A program made the position numbers and the translations under genes. The notes below the pieces were generated by a model. That model did no database searches and was not told the origin of the DNA. It was given only the letters and a program-made list of their open reading frames with translations. A stretch of 64,000 nucleotides of DNA. Source: Plantago major. Its lineage: Eukaryota > Streptophyta > Magnoliopsida > Lamiales > Plantaginaceae. Location of the stretch: assembly GCA_026545765.1 (NCBI GenBank), contig CM048842.1:47067431-47131430 (forward strand), given 5' to 3'. The stretch's first letter is position 1; every line of letters starts with the position of its first letter. Positions 1-10,708 of this stretch are shown in pieces.

Positions 1-1849
1 GGAAAAAACCAATGATTGTATTGTAAAAAAAATCGGACTTTCTATATCCTAATGGAAAATCAGGACTTATACTATACTTACTCTTTCACATACAGATACA
101 CACCGCTAAAAAATTGATCTCCTCTCAGATTCTGAGTGTGTGTTTGTAAATCTTTTCTTGTCTTTTTATGCTTACTAAAAGTTGATTAAAGTTGATTTTA
201 AGCAAAAGTCAGTAGTGTTTGATATATCATATAAAAAGCAGCTTAAAATTGTAAAAGCAGAAAGTTCTAATGTTTGCAAAAATTAATTTAATTAGTTATT
301 TTTAATTGGAAAAAAAGCTAAGCAGCTATTGGGTTGCTTCTCTGCTTCTGGCGGTTACTTGTTTTTTTTCAGAGAAGTTGTAGCAGAAGAAGAAGTTGTA
401 ATATAATAACCATGCAAACACTTTTTTAAGCGTTTTCAAACACAAGCTCAGTCACACAGATTCGATCACATGAAGCTAATAACGATGCATCAATGATCGA
501 TCTCAAACTGATCGATCTCAGATCATCTCAGATCCACACCGCAACCGCAACGATCGATCGATCTCAGCCACACAAAGTCAAACAAAATCAGATCTACAGC
601 CACACAAAGTCGAACAAAACAAAAACCAAACAGAGATCTACACACAGCTAAATAGGCGACAACACACAGAATACCGGTCATGGGGTTTTCTGCACAGCAA
701 GACACAGCAACAAATCTGTCGATCGATCGATTCTACTCCTACAGCATCAACTATCGATTCTGCTACTAATCTACATCGTCAAGCTACTAAACGCAGTGTT
801 GTGCATCTCACCAAATCACTTCAGGTATATGGTTTATTTTACTTGAAGTTTTAATTCACTGAACAGGCAGATTTTCTTGATGATTTGTTTCTCAATGTCA
901 TCTGTCCATTTGTTTATCATGTTATACAACTGGGCATTCTTATTTTTGGTGATGGTGTTGTAATCAACTATAAGAAGCAACTAATTCATCATTTCTTCCA
1001 CAGGCGGAATTGAAGATGCAGGATGTTAAAAATGTTGTAGTGCATAATTTGTCGGTAATATACAACTCACTTTTAGACAATCTACTCAATTTCTTCCAGC
1101 ATATGCAAAGCAAATCACGAAGACATCATTACAGGTGAGTTTTCTACGAATCTGTTCGAAATCCGTTTTCCCCAATTATTATGTTAATTCGTTTTCCCCA
1201 ATTTTCCAATTTAGAGTGATGAACATAGGTCGAAATTGTTATTATCAAATAGCTTCACACTGAACAGATAAAGATAAGTATTCACGAAAACATAATTTCC
1301 AGTTTGTAATAAATCTGTTGAGAGACATACCTTGTTGAACAGAAACTGGTAATTAGCGAGAATGTAGTCTTCACTGCAATAAAAGTTGAAAACACAGACA
1401 AATAGCGAATCAGTTGATGTCTATGTGGACATAGTGTTTTTCATAGATTTCAGAAGTCAGAATTTTACCTTTCAGCAGGCTGGCGAATTTGTGTTGATAA
1501 AAACTAGAGATTACAATAGTTCCTAGCAGACTAGGATGATTACAAGAAAAGATGCTAATTGAGAGGAAATGTTCTTATCAATTGATACCCAAGTGAGAGG
1601 AGCATTAATTCCTCTCAATACATAGCAATTGATAGGAAAGTTCCTCTCGATTGATACAAAAGAGGGAGGAATTAAATTTCCTCTCAATATAGGGGCATTT
1701 ATGCAATAAAAAAATAAAACTTCCTCTCAATATTTGGACCTTTTTGCAATTTATTCTTCAATCCATTCATTTCTAATTTCTTAAACCAACAGAAAATGTA
1801 AACAATCTAAACCCAATTATACTCTCGCTCGTCATCCCCAATCTCTTCC
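1..1849. other. Non-coding region, no recognised gene
   Basis: AT-rich sequence without a long open frame in a recognisable family. It contains several short stretches with exon-like borders, such as a segment ending in CAG followed by gtgagt near 1135, and clusters of the word CGATCGAT around 500-750. These could belong to an untranslated leader or a non-coding transcript, but nothing here lets me name a gene. A 37-bp sequence at 1504-1540 recurs exactly at 4723-4759. Confidence 0.5.
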
Positions 1850-1867
1850 ATGGCGAAATTCGCTTCA

Positions 1868-2342
1868 ACTGCATTTCGACCTCTGCAAGGGTGAGTACAG
1901 GAAAATTGAAGCAGAATCATCGTGTGAATGAGTCGTCTATGGATCGTGAATGTGGATCGAAGCTTTCAGAGGAAAACCTAGAGGATTACGATCGATCAGG
2001 CCGAAAAATTGAAGTAGAATCATCGTGTGAATGAGTCGGCTATGGATCGTGAATGTGCGTCGAAGCTTACAGAGGAAAACGTAGAGGATTACGATCGATC
2101 AGGCGGCTGCATTTCGATCTCTGCGAGGGCGAGTACAGGAAAATTGAAGCAGAATCATCGTGTGAATGAGTCGTTTATGGATCGTGAATGTGGATCGAAG
2201 CTTTCAGAGGAAAACCTAGAGGATACGATCGATCAGGCCGAAAAATTGAAGCAGAATCATCGTGTGAATGAGTCGGATATGGATCGTGAATGTGGATCGA
2301 AGCTTTCAGAGGAAAACCTAGAGGATTACGATCGATCAGGCA
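1868..2342 (+). repeat. Nested tandem repeat, about 100-bp unit, four copies
   Basis: Four copies of a roughly 100-bp unit start near 1900, 2001, 2138 and 2240. Each holds the words GTGAATGAGTCG, TATGGATCGTGAATGTG and GAGGAAAACCTAGAGGAT (one copy differs by a few bases) and ends in ACGATCGATCAGGC. A higher-order period of about 239 bp is visible because a CTGCATTTCGA(C/T)CTCTG segment precedes copies one and three (1868 and 2107). The open frame at 2027-2392 is a translation of these repeats (recurring MDRECGSKLSEENLED) and is probably fortuitous. A start codon at 1850 followed by about 13 codons and a gtgag donor-like site suggests the array grew next to a small coding exon. Confidence 0.8.
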
Positions 2343-2399
2343 GCCTGATCGATTGTAATCCTCTCGACTTTGGCCTTAATTTCATTTGGTGAGTTGATT

Positions 2400-5041
2400 T
2401 TGACTTTATTTTCAATAATCCCAGTCATCCTCTTCGATCTACCTGGTAATCATTTCAATCAGCGAGTTAGTACAGGTAGTTGATATTGAAATTGACATTA
2501 TTTAGCACAAGGCTATTTAGTTTTCTTATGCTGTCATGGTATTACTCTTATGCAGTCATGGTATTACTTTTAGGACGAACACATTGTATTTTCTGTCAAC
2601 AGTTAATGTACCTCAAAGTCCGGATGAAGTTTGAACGTTATGTCGCAGTGTTTTAGTGCTCGAAGATATGTCTTTGCTATTTTAATTCTTTGGTTTAGAT
2701 GATGCGATCACTCCTTCAGTTGTGAGAGCCTCTATATTTATGTGCAGATTCTTTGCTGGTTTCTCATGTTCTATGTTGTTTTAGTACGAAGCTGATCAAT
2801 CACGTCAATTACCGAGTGATTTAAAACTTATTTACATTTCTCATGATTCTATTCAGCAAAACAATACAATACCTCTTGCTAATTTTCTGTTTGCAAAATG
2901 GCGATCTATGAATGAAATTATGATTGGATGATAATTTATGTTCTCGCATTGTTGTTCGCATGAATGAAAATGGATGATTTATGTAATGGACATTTGATCC
3001 ATTGTTGTTTGCATGAATCAAGAAGTTGTGATTCCTGGTTCTTTGCACTATTCTGTCTCGGCTTGTTATTGACTCTTGGATATAGCATGGTGACTTTCAA
3101 TTCTAGTGCCTAGATGAGCCTTATAAACTTAAGCAGATGCTATGAACTGTCAATTCTAATGCTCAAATAAGTACATGCCTAAGCAAATGTAGGTAGAGGT
3201 ATAGATTACAATTTAGTTTTACTAAGACAATCGGTTCTAACAAAAGTCCATAACTCCATACAACACTCTTTGCAGGTTACAGGGTGCTGGGATAGTGTAA
3301 TAATTATCTACACCACGTGAAAGAATCTTAGTTTCTTAGGTACGTATATTATAAATTTAAGAGTTATGCAAATGCTCCAAGATTATCAGCAGGAAGCATG
3401 CATCAATACATGCTTTATCAGCGTTGTTATTGAGTTTTCAATGCAGAAAGACTGTTTGCTTACTTGAACGTCTTTGCCACAACTGACGTAAATGAAACAA
3501 TATAGCAAGTCTTTTTCTTATATGCCATTCAAACTAGAAAATGGCAAAGACGTAAGTGAAAGAATATAGCAAGTATTTTTCTTATATGTTGTTTGAACTA
3601 GAAAACTATAATCATATTCATTCACTACTTGCCTGAGATTTTCAAACATGTTTTGGCCTTTGAGTTTCTATGTTTATGCTTAGTTATTTTTCAGGTTACA
3701 GATCATGCAAATCAAAATGATATGCCATTTATTGCTTAACAGGCTCTAAGATGGAGTTGAAAATTATGATATGCTCTGATTGATGTAATAGCAACTGGAT
3801 GCATGCTTCTCCTGGAGCCCTAGTTCTAGCAGGACTAAGGACTTGCGCTATTTGACAAAAGACACGTGCTGAACAAGCTGAATCTTCATCAGGTGAGTTT
3901 TCTTGATTTACATAGATATTTAATTACAAATATTTTCATGTCCAACTTGCTACTGCTCGTTATATTTTATATTTTTTGTCTTCTTAGTGACTGCAAATCC
4001 TTTTAATTTTCTTATTCGCTACTGGAATAATAAAAGATAATGTAACAGCGAGAGCCCTGTTCCTAAACATGTCGAATAGGAGGTTTTCGACCATCTGAGC
4101 CCATTAGCGTAATAATGTTTCCTAATGTAATCGTTCTCTCACCGTGTGCTTTCTCGTATACTAGTTTAAGTTTATGAATATCAGCAGTTAAACATGACAT
4201 TTTACCCTCCTAGTGCAGTATATTTTGCTCAACAACAGGTGCTTATATTAACATTAGAACTGCAGAGTGCCTGGCAGGATACACTAGTGTGTTGTTCTTT
4301 TCTATAGAAAATTGAGCCATAAAATTTTTATTCCTGTTACAGTGAATGATTGTTGATCTGTCTGTCAATTATAATAAAATGCTATATGAGATAGTTGAAA
4401 TGTTTGACCATATGAGAATTTTTTGAAGGCATGATCCTCATTTATCTCTTTTCAAGATAATTTTATGTTAGTTTAGAACTACTTGCTGACATCAATAGTT
4501 TAGAACTTCAATACTATATGACATGGCACTTGACATGGAATCCTGTTTGTTCTTTGTATGAGTTGACTGGAGGATTTTGTATCGATGTTTTTTTTAAAGC
4601 TATTGATATTATAAATAATCATAGGAGAATAATACATTCAAGGGGGTTTATAAGAAACCTTGAGTAACAAAAGAAATACTACTCTAGCAGACCTAGAGTA
4701 ATACTTACTAACACTACCAATGCTAGAGATTACAATAGTTCCTAGCAGACTAGGATGATCAGCAGATCCCACAAAAGAAGCCCAAACTGGAGTAGCTGCC
4801 TCAGTCTTGTATGTCACATGTAGCTCACAACAAGTTATGTAGGACTGGACAGACTTCAAGATCGAACTAAAAGGACCCAACTCACTTGCTATTACAAACC
4901 AATAGCTAAGGAGGTCAGCAATCAAAGGTTTAAGAACTATCAAACTCAATTCATACAGACCATTACAAGAATTGAGTCTCTTTACATACACCTCAAAACA
5001 AAACCTGATATAAGGAAGAAAGTGAAAAAAATATATTTACC
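2400..5041. other. Intergenic sequence, no recognised gene
   Basis: No domain-bearing frame was found on either strand. A 117-codon open frame on the minus strand (4638-4991) resembles no family I know; it lies just downstream of a possible small minus-strand gene and could be its 3' untranslated exon. Confidence 0.45.
4723..4759 (+). repeat. 37-bp dispersed repeat, second copy of 1504-1540
   Basis: The 37 bases are identical to 1504-1540, in the same orientation, 3.2 kb apart. The flanks on both sides differ. The centre CCTAGCAGACTAGG is partly palindromic. It may be the end of a small dispersed element or footprint; no matching TIR or target duplication could be defined. Confidence 0.7.
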
Positions 5042-5347
5042 TTAGCTAGGAATTTCGGATCTTCTTCGAAGATGTATGACTAAGTTTCTTAGGAACCTTA
5101 GTTGATCAATTGGCGCCATTGAATATGGAGGTGATTGTGGTACTCTCTGTAGAGTCCCCCGCTGCTTGTTCTGTTGAATTTGCAAATTCTGATTTTGCAC
5201 TTGTTGTATTTTGTTGACTAATTTTGTCCCCCCTTGTTTCATTATGCTCGTCACAGCTAAACACAAACAGTAGGGGAAAAATGTTCAAAATAAAAGATTC
5301 TTACCATTACCCGAACTTTCTGATCCGATTTCGACATTTGATCTCAT
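5042..5347 (-). CDS. Possible two-exon small protein (85 aa), unknown function
   Basis: Not a recognised family. On the minus strand a 43-nt exon (5347-5305) begins with ATG and encodes MRSNVEIGSESSGN before a good donor (gtaagaatc). A short intron ends in gtttag, and a second exon (5256-5042) continues in phase to a stop, giving 85 residues. The second exon is rich in Gln and Asn, then basic (NLVIHLRRRSEIPS at the C terminus). The alternative frame of exon 2 also reads as plausible protein (ending KKIRNS) but is cut by a TGA near 5112, so the frame choice rests only on the splice phase. It could equally be the 5' part of a degraded gene whose remainder lay further left. No promoter element is compelling. 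Treat as a hypothesis. Confidence 0.3.
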
Positions 5348-5349
5348 AG

Positions 5350-6135
5350 TTGATTTAAACAAAGTTATCAAACCCATACGTTTATCGTTATCCGATTGAA
5401 TGCTTTTGTAACTCACAAAAGGGTCGAGGGGTAAAAGTTGAGTCGTTGATTGCATTATAAATATTTAATGAAAGGTAAAAATTTGAGGGTAGAAATAAGG
5501 GATGGTGAAGTATATATTCTTTCAAAAAATCAGACTCTTGAGTATGGTAACGGAGGTCCTCGTATTCGGCTTTAAATAGGTCGTATATCGGTGGTTAAAA
5601 TAGAGAGAGGAAATCAAAGAGTCTACCATTTGGATCGGTTTTGAAAACTAATAGACTATTGGGTCTTTTGTCTGCTGAGAGAATTATAGACTTTGGTCTA
5701 AAATCAACACAGTATTTTGCCTTTTTTATTATTTGATATAAATGCAAAAAAGATTTTAAAATCTTTTGGTATTCAGGATTAAAATAGGATTCAGTGTATA
5801 CTGGACTTTCTCTAAAAATCATTTAAGGAACAATGACTGAGCTTTAGGTGTAATGAGGTAAGATTCAACATGGTCTTTCGGTATAATACCTAAATAGTGA
5901 ATTTTGGGAAGATCTGTAGAAAAAAGTGAGGTCATTTATATCTGAATTTGGAATAGGGAAGAACGAAGCAGGAGAAGGAGGTTGGGATAGAATGAAATTT
6001 CTCCGTTTAATTTTTTTCATATGGTATGGCTTTTGGATCAATCGCCAGTGAATGTGAATTGCCTTGATGAGTCGTACCTTTTGTACCAAAACATAATTTT
6101 CAATATATATATACTAAAAAATTAATATTAAACCA
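5350..6135. other. Intergenic sequence, nothing recognised
   Basis: AT-rich; two unsupported minus-strand open frames of about 75 codons (5595-5822, 5865-6089) have no recognisable motif. No promoter, RNA gene or repeat was recognised. Confidence 0.5.
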
Positions 6136-6452
6136 GAGGAAAGTAATGTAACACACCTCGGTAGGAGGCGGTAAAGCAGGAGGCGGGTGGGGCGCGTGTG
6201 CGGAGGCAAGAAGAAGGAAGAGGCGCCGTTTCTACATTTACATTACGAAAAGTCGGAAACCTAAGCGTGTAAAGCAGAAAGCGTCTTCCTAAACTAAACC
6301 ATAACTTTTCACATTTTAGGTTTTCGACTTTTGAGCAGAGAAGCAGGCGTCCTCTTCCTTCCTTCTTACCTTTCCGTCTCCTGGCGCCTCCCGATTTGCT
6401 CCTCCGTTTGCTCCTCCTTGAGGTGTGTTACGATTTACTTTCAGCCTCTATT
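6136..6452. repeat. Imperfect inverted repeat (foldback), arms about 130 bp
   Basis: The left arm (about 6136-6275) reads GAGGAAAGTAATGTAACACACC, then GA-rich sequence, then AAAAGTCGGAAACCTAAG. The right arm (about 6304-6452) is its imperfect reverse complement: TTAGGTTTTCGACTTTT, CT-rich sequence, GGTGTGTTAC and CTTTC. The loop is about 25 bp near 6280-6303. The right arm runs up to the splice acceptor of the RAPTOR-like exon at 6445. It may be a MITE or foldback element inserted in an ancestral intron, or an inverted duplication formed when the RAPTOR fragment was mobilised. No clean target duplication could be assigned. Confidence 0.7.
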
Positions 6453-9238
6453 CCTTCAATGGATTTGCTTATGCCTTGGGAAAGTGTGGGAGGATTTCTT
6501 CGAAGCTCAGATGATAGGCTTGCAGGCTGATGCCCCTGCTATTCTTGCTCCACTACTTTCTGACCCACAACCTGAGGTTGGTCACTGTATAAAATACATG
6601 CTGGCATTGGTTCCTCGTAAACTCACGTTAGTTTTCGAACATAATTCAAGAAATAGAATTTAGTGATTTTTATCCTCGTATTTGTCAGGTATGCGCTACA
6701 GCCGTTTTTGCCCTTGGCACTGTGCTTGATGTTGGGTTTGACACAATCAGAGATGGTTTTGGAGATGAAGATTGTGATGATGATGACAAAGTTAGGGCCG
6801 AAGGTGGCATTATTAAGAGTCTTTTAGATGTTTCTGATGGAAGCCCACTGGTGCGAGCTGAAGTTGTTGTGGGTACGTACCATTAGGTGGCTATACTATT
6901 GCAGAATTGCAGCTTGCTTATGTATAATTTGCATTTTCCTCTATTAATTCTATTATTTCCTGTATGATCGAAAAAACACGTCAAAGTTGCCTAGTCAATT
7001 TCCATGGAGTAACACTACCTTTTTGCAGCTCTGTCTAGTTTTGCCTTTGGCCACAACAAGAACCTAAAATCTGTTGCTGCTGCATACTGAAAACCTCAGG
7101 CCAATTCCGTGCTCACTTCATTGCCGTCGTTTGTGGCCAAGAGTTCTAGTAGTGGCTATACAACTCCAACCCACTATGGAAGTATAGTTCCATCAGTTGC
7201 TCCATTATTACGAGTAGGAGGAAGTGACAGCCAGTCAATAGCTCGTGATGCGAGAGTATCTACCAGCAGCCTCTTGCTGCTCCTGGAATAATGCATGGAT
7301 CTCCTCTTTCCGATGACTTCTCAACATTCTGATTCAGGGGCATTGAATGATGCTGCCAGCAATGGAGCTGTTAACCATTCGAGGTTAAGACCTTTAGATA
7401 ATGCGCTATACTCGCAGTGTGTATTAGCTATGTCCACTTTGGCAAAGGATCCATCGCCGCGGGTTGCAAGCCTCGGACGTCGAGTGTTATCCGTTATTGG
7501 AATTGAGCATGTGGTAGCAAAATCTGTCAAATCTGCTGTTCGTCCTGGTGAATCAACTGTCAGCACCACCAGTGTTGGTGGACTAGCCCGTTCGACATCT
7601 TGGTTTGAACTAAATGGAGGTAATATAGTTTGTGTGGATTCTTTTGCATGCTCTTGGCTTAAACTCTCTCCATCATTAGTTCATTATTGAAGACAGCAAT
7701 GTCATTTGTTCAAAATGTTACTATTTCTATGAATTTATTCTACTGAATTGTTGTAGGAGGCCGCGTGCCACTTACTTTCAGAACACCTCCTGATTCTGGG
7801 TTAGCTAATCTACTTTTAGGATCTCCTGGACCTAGTACTTCAGAATGCAGTTTCCTTCCCCCTGTCAACAATTTATAATTGGAGTTGTGGACACTTTTCA
7901 AAGCCACTTCTTACTGCAATGGATGATAGTGAAGATATACTTGCCGAAGAAGAAAAAAGAAGCAGGCGCTGGACTATATCGTCAAATGTCAACACTCATG
8001 TAAGTCGTTCGCCCCAGCGCAGTCCATACAAATGTACTGTTAGTTTTTGTCTCAATATTTTCTATTTTTGCAGTTGTGAGTGAGCTGCACAATCAGATTG
8101 CCAGCTGGGATGCTAAATTCAAACCTGGAGCCAAAACTGCTTTATTGCAGCCATTCTCGCTAGTGGTGATTGCTTCCGATGAGCTTCAAAGGATCAGGTG
8201 GAATAAAATAATGAATTTGATATGACTTTATGGTGAACCAACCTATGAATTACTTTCTTTTTTCCTTTTCTTTGTTTTCAATTTAAGACTTAAATCTAGG
8301 TCAGATAGACAGTCGGAATCTGAAAATAAAAGAACCTAAAAATTAGGACAAATTGTACCTTCTACTCATTCCTGACTCTGTTATGTGCTCTGGTTCGCCC
8401 TCCACACCCTCAGTTTATTATTACTCTACACGCTGGTCGTTGGAATATAGTGCCTGTTATTTTCTTTGATCAAATTTTCATGTCTATTTGATTATCCGGT
8501 CTTTCTATGGATAATGATAAATTCGACTGTCAATTTTCCGTATCGTATGCCAAAATGTCGTTTATTTACTGAATACTAAAAAGTCAATATGTCCTTTGCC
8601 AAACATTGGAGGGAGTATTTGAGTATTTATTTAATCTATGAACTGTCATTAAGTGGTTGTAAGCTGTCAAGGTAAAAAGCTCTTTGTTGTGTTGGTGTGA
8701 ACTTGATTAGTTTTATAGTTGGCCCTATAACAATCGGATTGCATGGAAAAAGTTGGCCTCTAGTTCTTGCAGCATGTTCTGTTTTTCCTCTTGGAAAGCA
8801 CAGAAGGTCTTCGATTATTAAATTAGTAAAAAAGGCGTGCCTGCTGGTTTTGATTATTCATCTGTGCAGAAATTTTAATCGCTGATTTATGTGCCCAGAA
8901 GTCAGTAGTCTTATGGATGCTGGTAAAATGCACAAGCATGCTGAGCTCTTACTTCTTTCTTTCTATCTTCAATAATTTCAAATGATGTCCTCAACGGCCA
9001 CAAAATATGAATTGTGGAATTATCTGGTTCTGTTGTAGCAATATCATACATAATTGATACTGTAACATTTGGATGGATTAAGCTGGGTTTTAATTTGTCA
9101 GACCAAGTTGCATAAATCTTGCTCTTTATTGATTAAATCATGCATCGTGTAGGCTGCTTCTCATGTCCACGGAGGTCAATTTGCTGCTGGTTTTAATGAT
9201 GGTTTTTTCAGATTATATGATGTTTGTACTCCTGAAGT
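6445..9238 (+). pseudogene. RAPTOR1: RAPTOR pseudogene (regulatory-associated protein of TOR), partial
   Basis: Functional plant RAPTOR is the substrate-recruiting subunit of the cytosolic TOR kinase complex 1. This copy keeps introns and covers only the middle and part of the C-terminal WD40 region. Exons recognised: 6445-6580 ([27 protein letters not shown]), 6689-6872 ([25 protein letters not shown]), 7029-7619 (HEAT-like end, [25 protein letters not shown]), 7757-7999, 8074-about 8205 (IASWDAKF), and 9153-9238 (VHGGQFAAGFNDG, LYDV). It is broken: a conserved Trp codon is TGA at 7088-7090, frameshifts fall near 7270, 7320, 7865 and 7960, an expected segment of about 30 residues after FRTPP is deleted, one Val is lost before WN near 8200, and several WD repeats between 8205 and 9153 are missing. 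The N-terminal caspase-like region is absent. Retained introns argue for DNA-level duplication or capture, not retroposition. Identification is strong. Confidence 0.9.
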
Positions 9239-9405
9239 GTAAGAATTACTTCTTTCTTTCTCTTTCACTCTGGCAGTTTGAGAATTAAGCCATTCTGGGG
9301 ATCTCGAGCACAACATGCTTTATTCGCAAAAATAAGTAAATGGACAGTTGTTTGAGCAGTATATCCATTAATATGGCCTTTTTATAATTCTTTGTTTACC
9401 TGCAG

Positions 9406-10092
9406 CACTGTTGGCTGTCCTTTTGGTGAGAGCTGTCATTTACTTCATGTTGTTGTCCATGTCATGAACTTTGCAGATGCTCCTACCAACAGAGTTCCTG
9501 CAGGCCCGCCTCCGACCAAAATGGCTTGCCTGCTGCAGGTGTGAAAACAAAACTCTGCAACAAGTTCAGCACTGCTGAGGGTTGCAAATTGGTTGACAAG
9601 TACCACTTTGCTCATGGAGAATGGGAGCTTGGCAAAGCCATTGCTCCAGCTCACTAGAGATCCCCATGCCGGGCCTTGCAGCCTGCTTTGGCGCCTCTGC
9701 TACTGCAAAGATCAGCTTTAGCACATCTCTAGTCGGTGCCATAATTTTAAAAGCCGGAGTGACCTCCAAACAGATCTGCACAACAGGAGTCAAGCTTGCG
9801 ATACGTGACCATGGGAGTGATCCAGATCTTAGGAACATCAAGCTGGAACGTACATTCGAGCAGATTAGTCAAGCAAGTGCCATGGTGAGAGAGCTCATTG
9901 CCAGCATAGGTTCGGCAAGTATCCCTGCTAAGGCCCCTGGTGGACCTGGTCCTCATAACCCGGGAAGCAAACTACAAGACTAAGTTGTGCGAGAATTTTG
10001 GGGAAGGGTCGTGCACCTTTGGTGATTGGTGCCATTTTGCCCATGGGGTGGAAGCTGGTTCTTGTGATCTGGCTAGTGGATTACAGATTTAG
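9406..10092 (+). pseudogene. CCCH zinc finger-KH domain protein pseudogene, 5'-truncated
   Basis: Matches the plant family with CCCH fingers flanking a KH RNA-binding domain (relatives of Arabidopsis At5g06770); intact members are thought to bind RNA. The copy begins at an acceptor (9404-9405) inside finger 1 (GCPFGESCH). Finger 2 (9558-9612) has lost its third Cys (TAC, Tyr, at 9601-9603) and is followed by a TAG at 9655-9657. The KH domain (about 9668-9905) is readable in another frame; its GXXG loop is altered (LKAG where I expect GKGG), while SKQIC and AIRDHGSDPDLRNIKLE remain. The third finger (9988-10042) is intact in a third frame (CENFGEGSCTFGDWCHFAH). About 200 bp of likely 3' UTR follow. 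It lies 170 bp after the RAPTOR remnant in the same orientation. Confidence 0.88.
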
Positions 10093-10311
10093 CTATGTAG
10101 TTTTGGGTTTGATGTGGAGGATGAGCCATTTATATAGATCCTTAATCTTTAGGCTAGTGCAGTGTCTGTTACAGTTTCTTTCTTTGTCATGCTGCATGAT
10201 TATAGTATGTTGGAATTTGATTCTATTTTGTCCTTGTCTTTCTTTACTGATGTTGTTGATCTTGTTTTCATAAATGAATTTTGAACTTTTTTTCATGGTG
10301 CTCTGTTAAAC

Positions 10312-10606
10312 TGTTGAAGTGAGAATGATTCAGTTGTGAAGAATTAGAAAAATGAGAGTCCAGTTTACAGCTTCTTAAATTCAAGACATGACTCGTACAT
10401 AGCGCTTTGGTTGTTGTACCTAGCAGTTAGGTAGTTAGTATAAAGAGTAAAAGATTACTCTTTCCAGCTCACTTTTGATTTATGTTCTTTCACTCTCATT
10501 CTCACACATTGTGACTTTGATTCTCATGTAATTCTTCTTAGTTCATCAATGGAATTTGTTAATTCGTTTCTTTGATTTGTTTCTAAAGTTCGATTATGAA
10601 CTTTCA
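10312..10606 (+). mobile_element. Copia-type LTR (5' LTR, about 295 bp)
   Basis: The segment starts TGTTGAAGTG, contains a GTATAAAGAG promoter-like box near 10440, and ends in CA immediately before a primer binding site. The start is inferred from the TG dinucleotide and the expected size; no second LTR lies in the window, so the 5' border is uncertain. Confidence 0.6.
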
Positions 10607-10608
10607 TA

Positions 10609-10620
10609 TGGTACCAGAGC
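10609..10620 (+). promoter_or_regulatory. Primer binding site, initiator tRNA-Met type
   Basis: TGGTACCAGAGC differs at one base from the canonical plant copia site TGGTATCAGAGC, and lies 2 bp after the LTR end. Confidence 0.85.
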
Positions 10621-10708
10621 TTAATTCGTTCCGATCATCTCCGAATCATCATCGACTTCCCATTCTCTGTTTCGTAATTGTTTTCTCTTCTGAATCAATT
10701 GATCATCG

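Noticed and set aside
4638..4991. 117-codon minus-strand open frame as a gene
   Set aside because: No recognised motif and no supported splice or promoter signals; includes a dispersed 37-bp repeat.
10312..10606. 3' UTR of the CCCH-KH gene instead of an LTR
   Set aside because: A primer binding site and copia gag follow in correct order, so an LTR is the better reading, although the exact start is uncertain.
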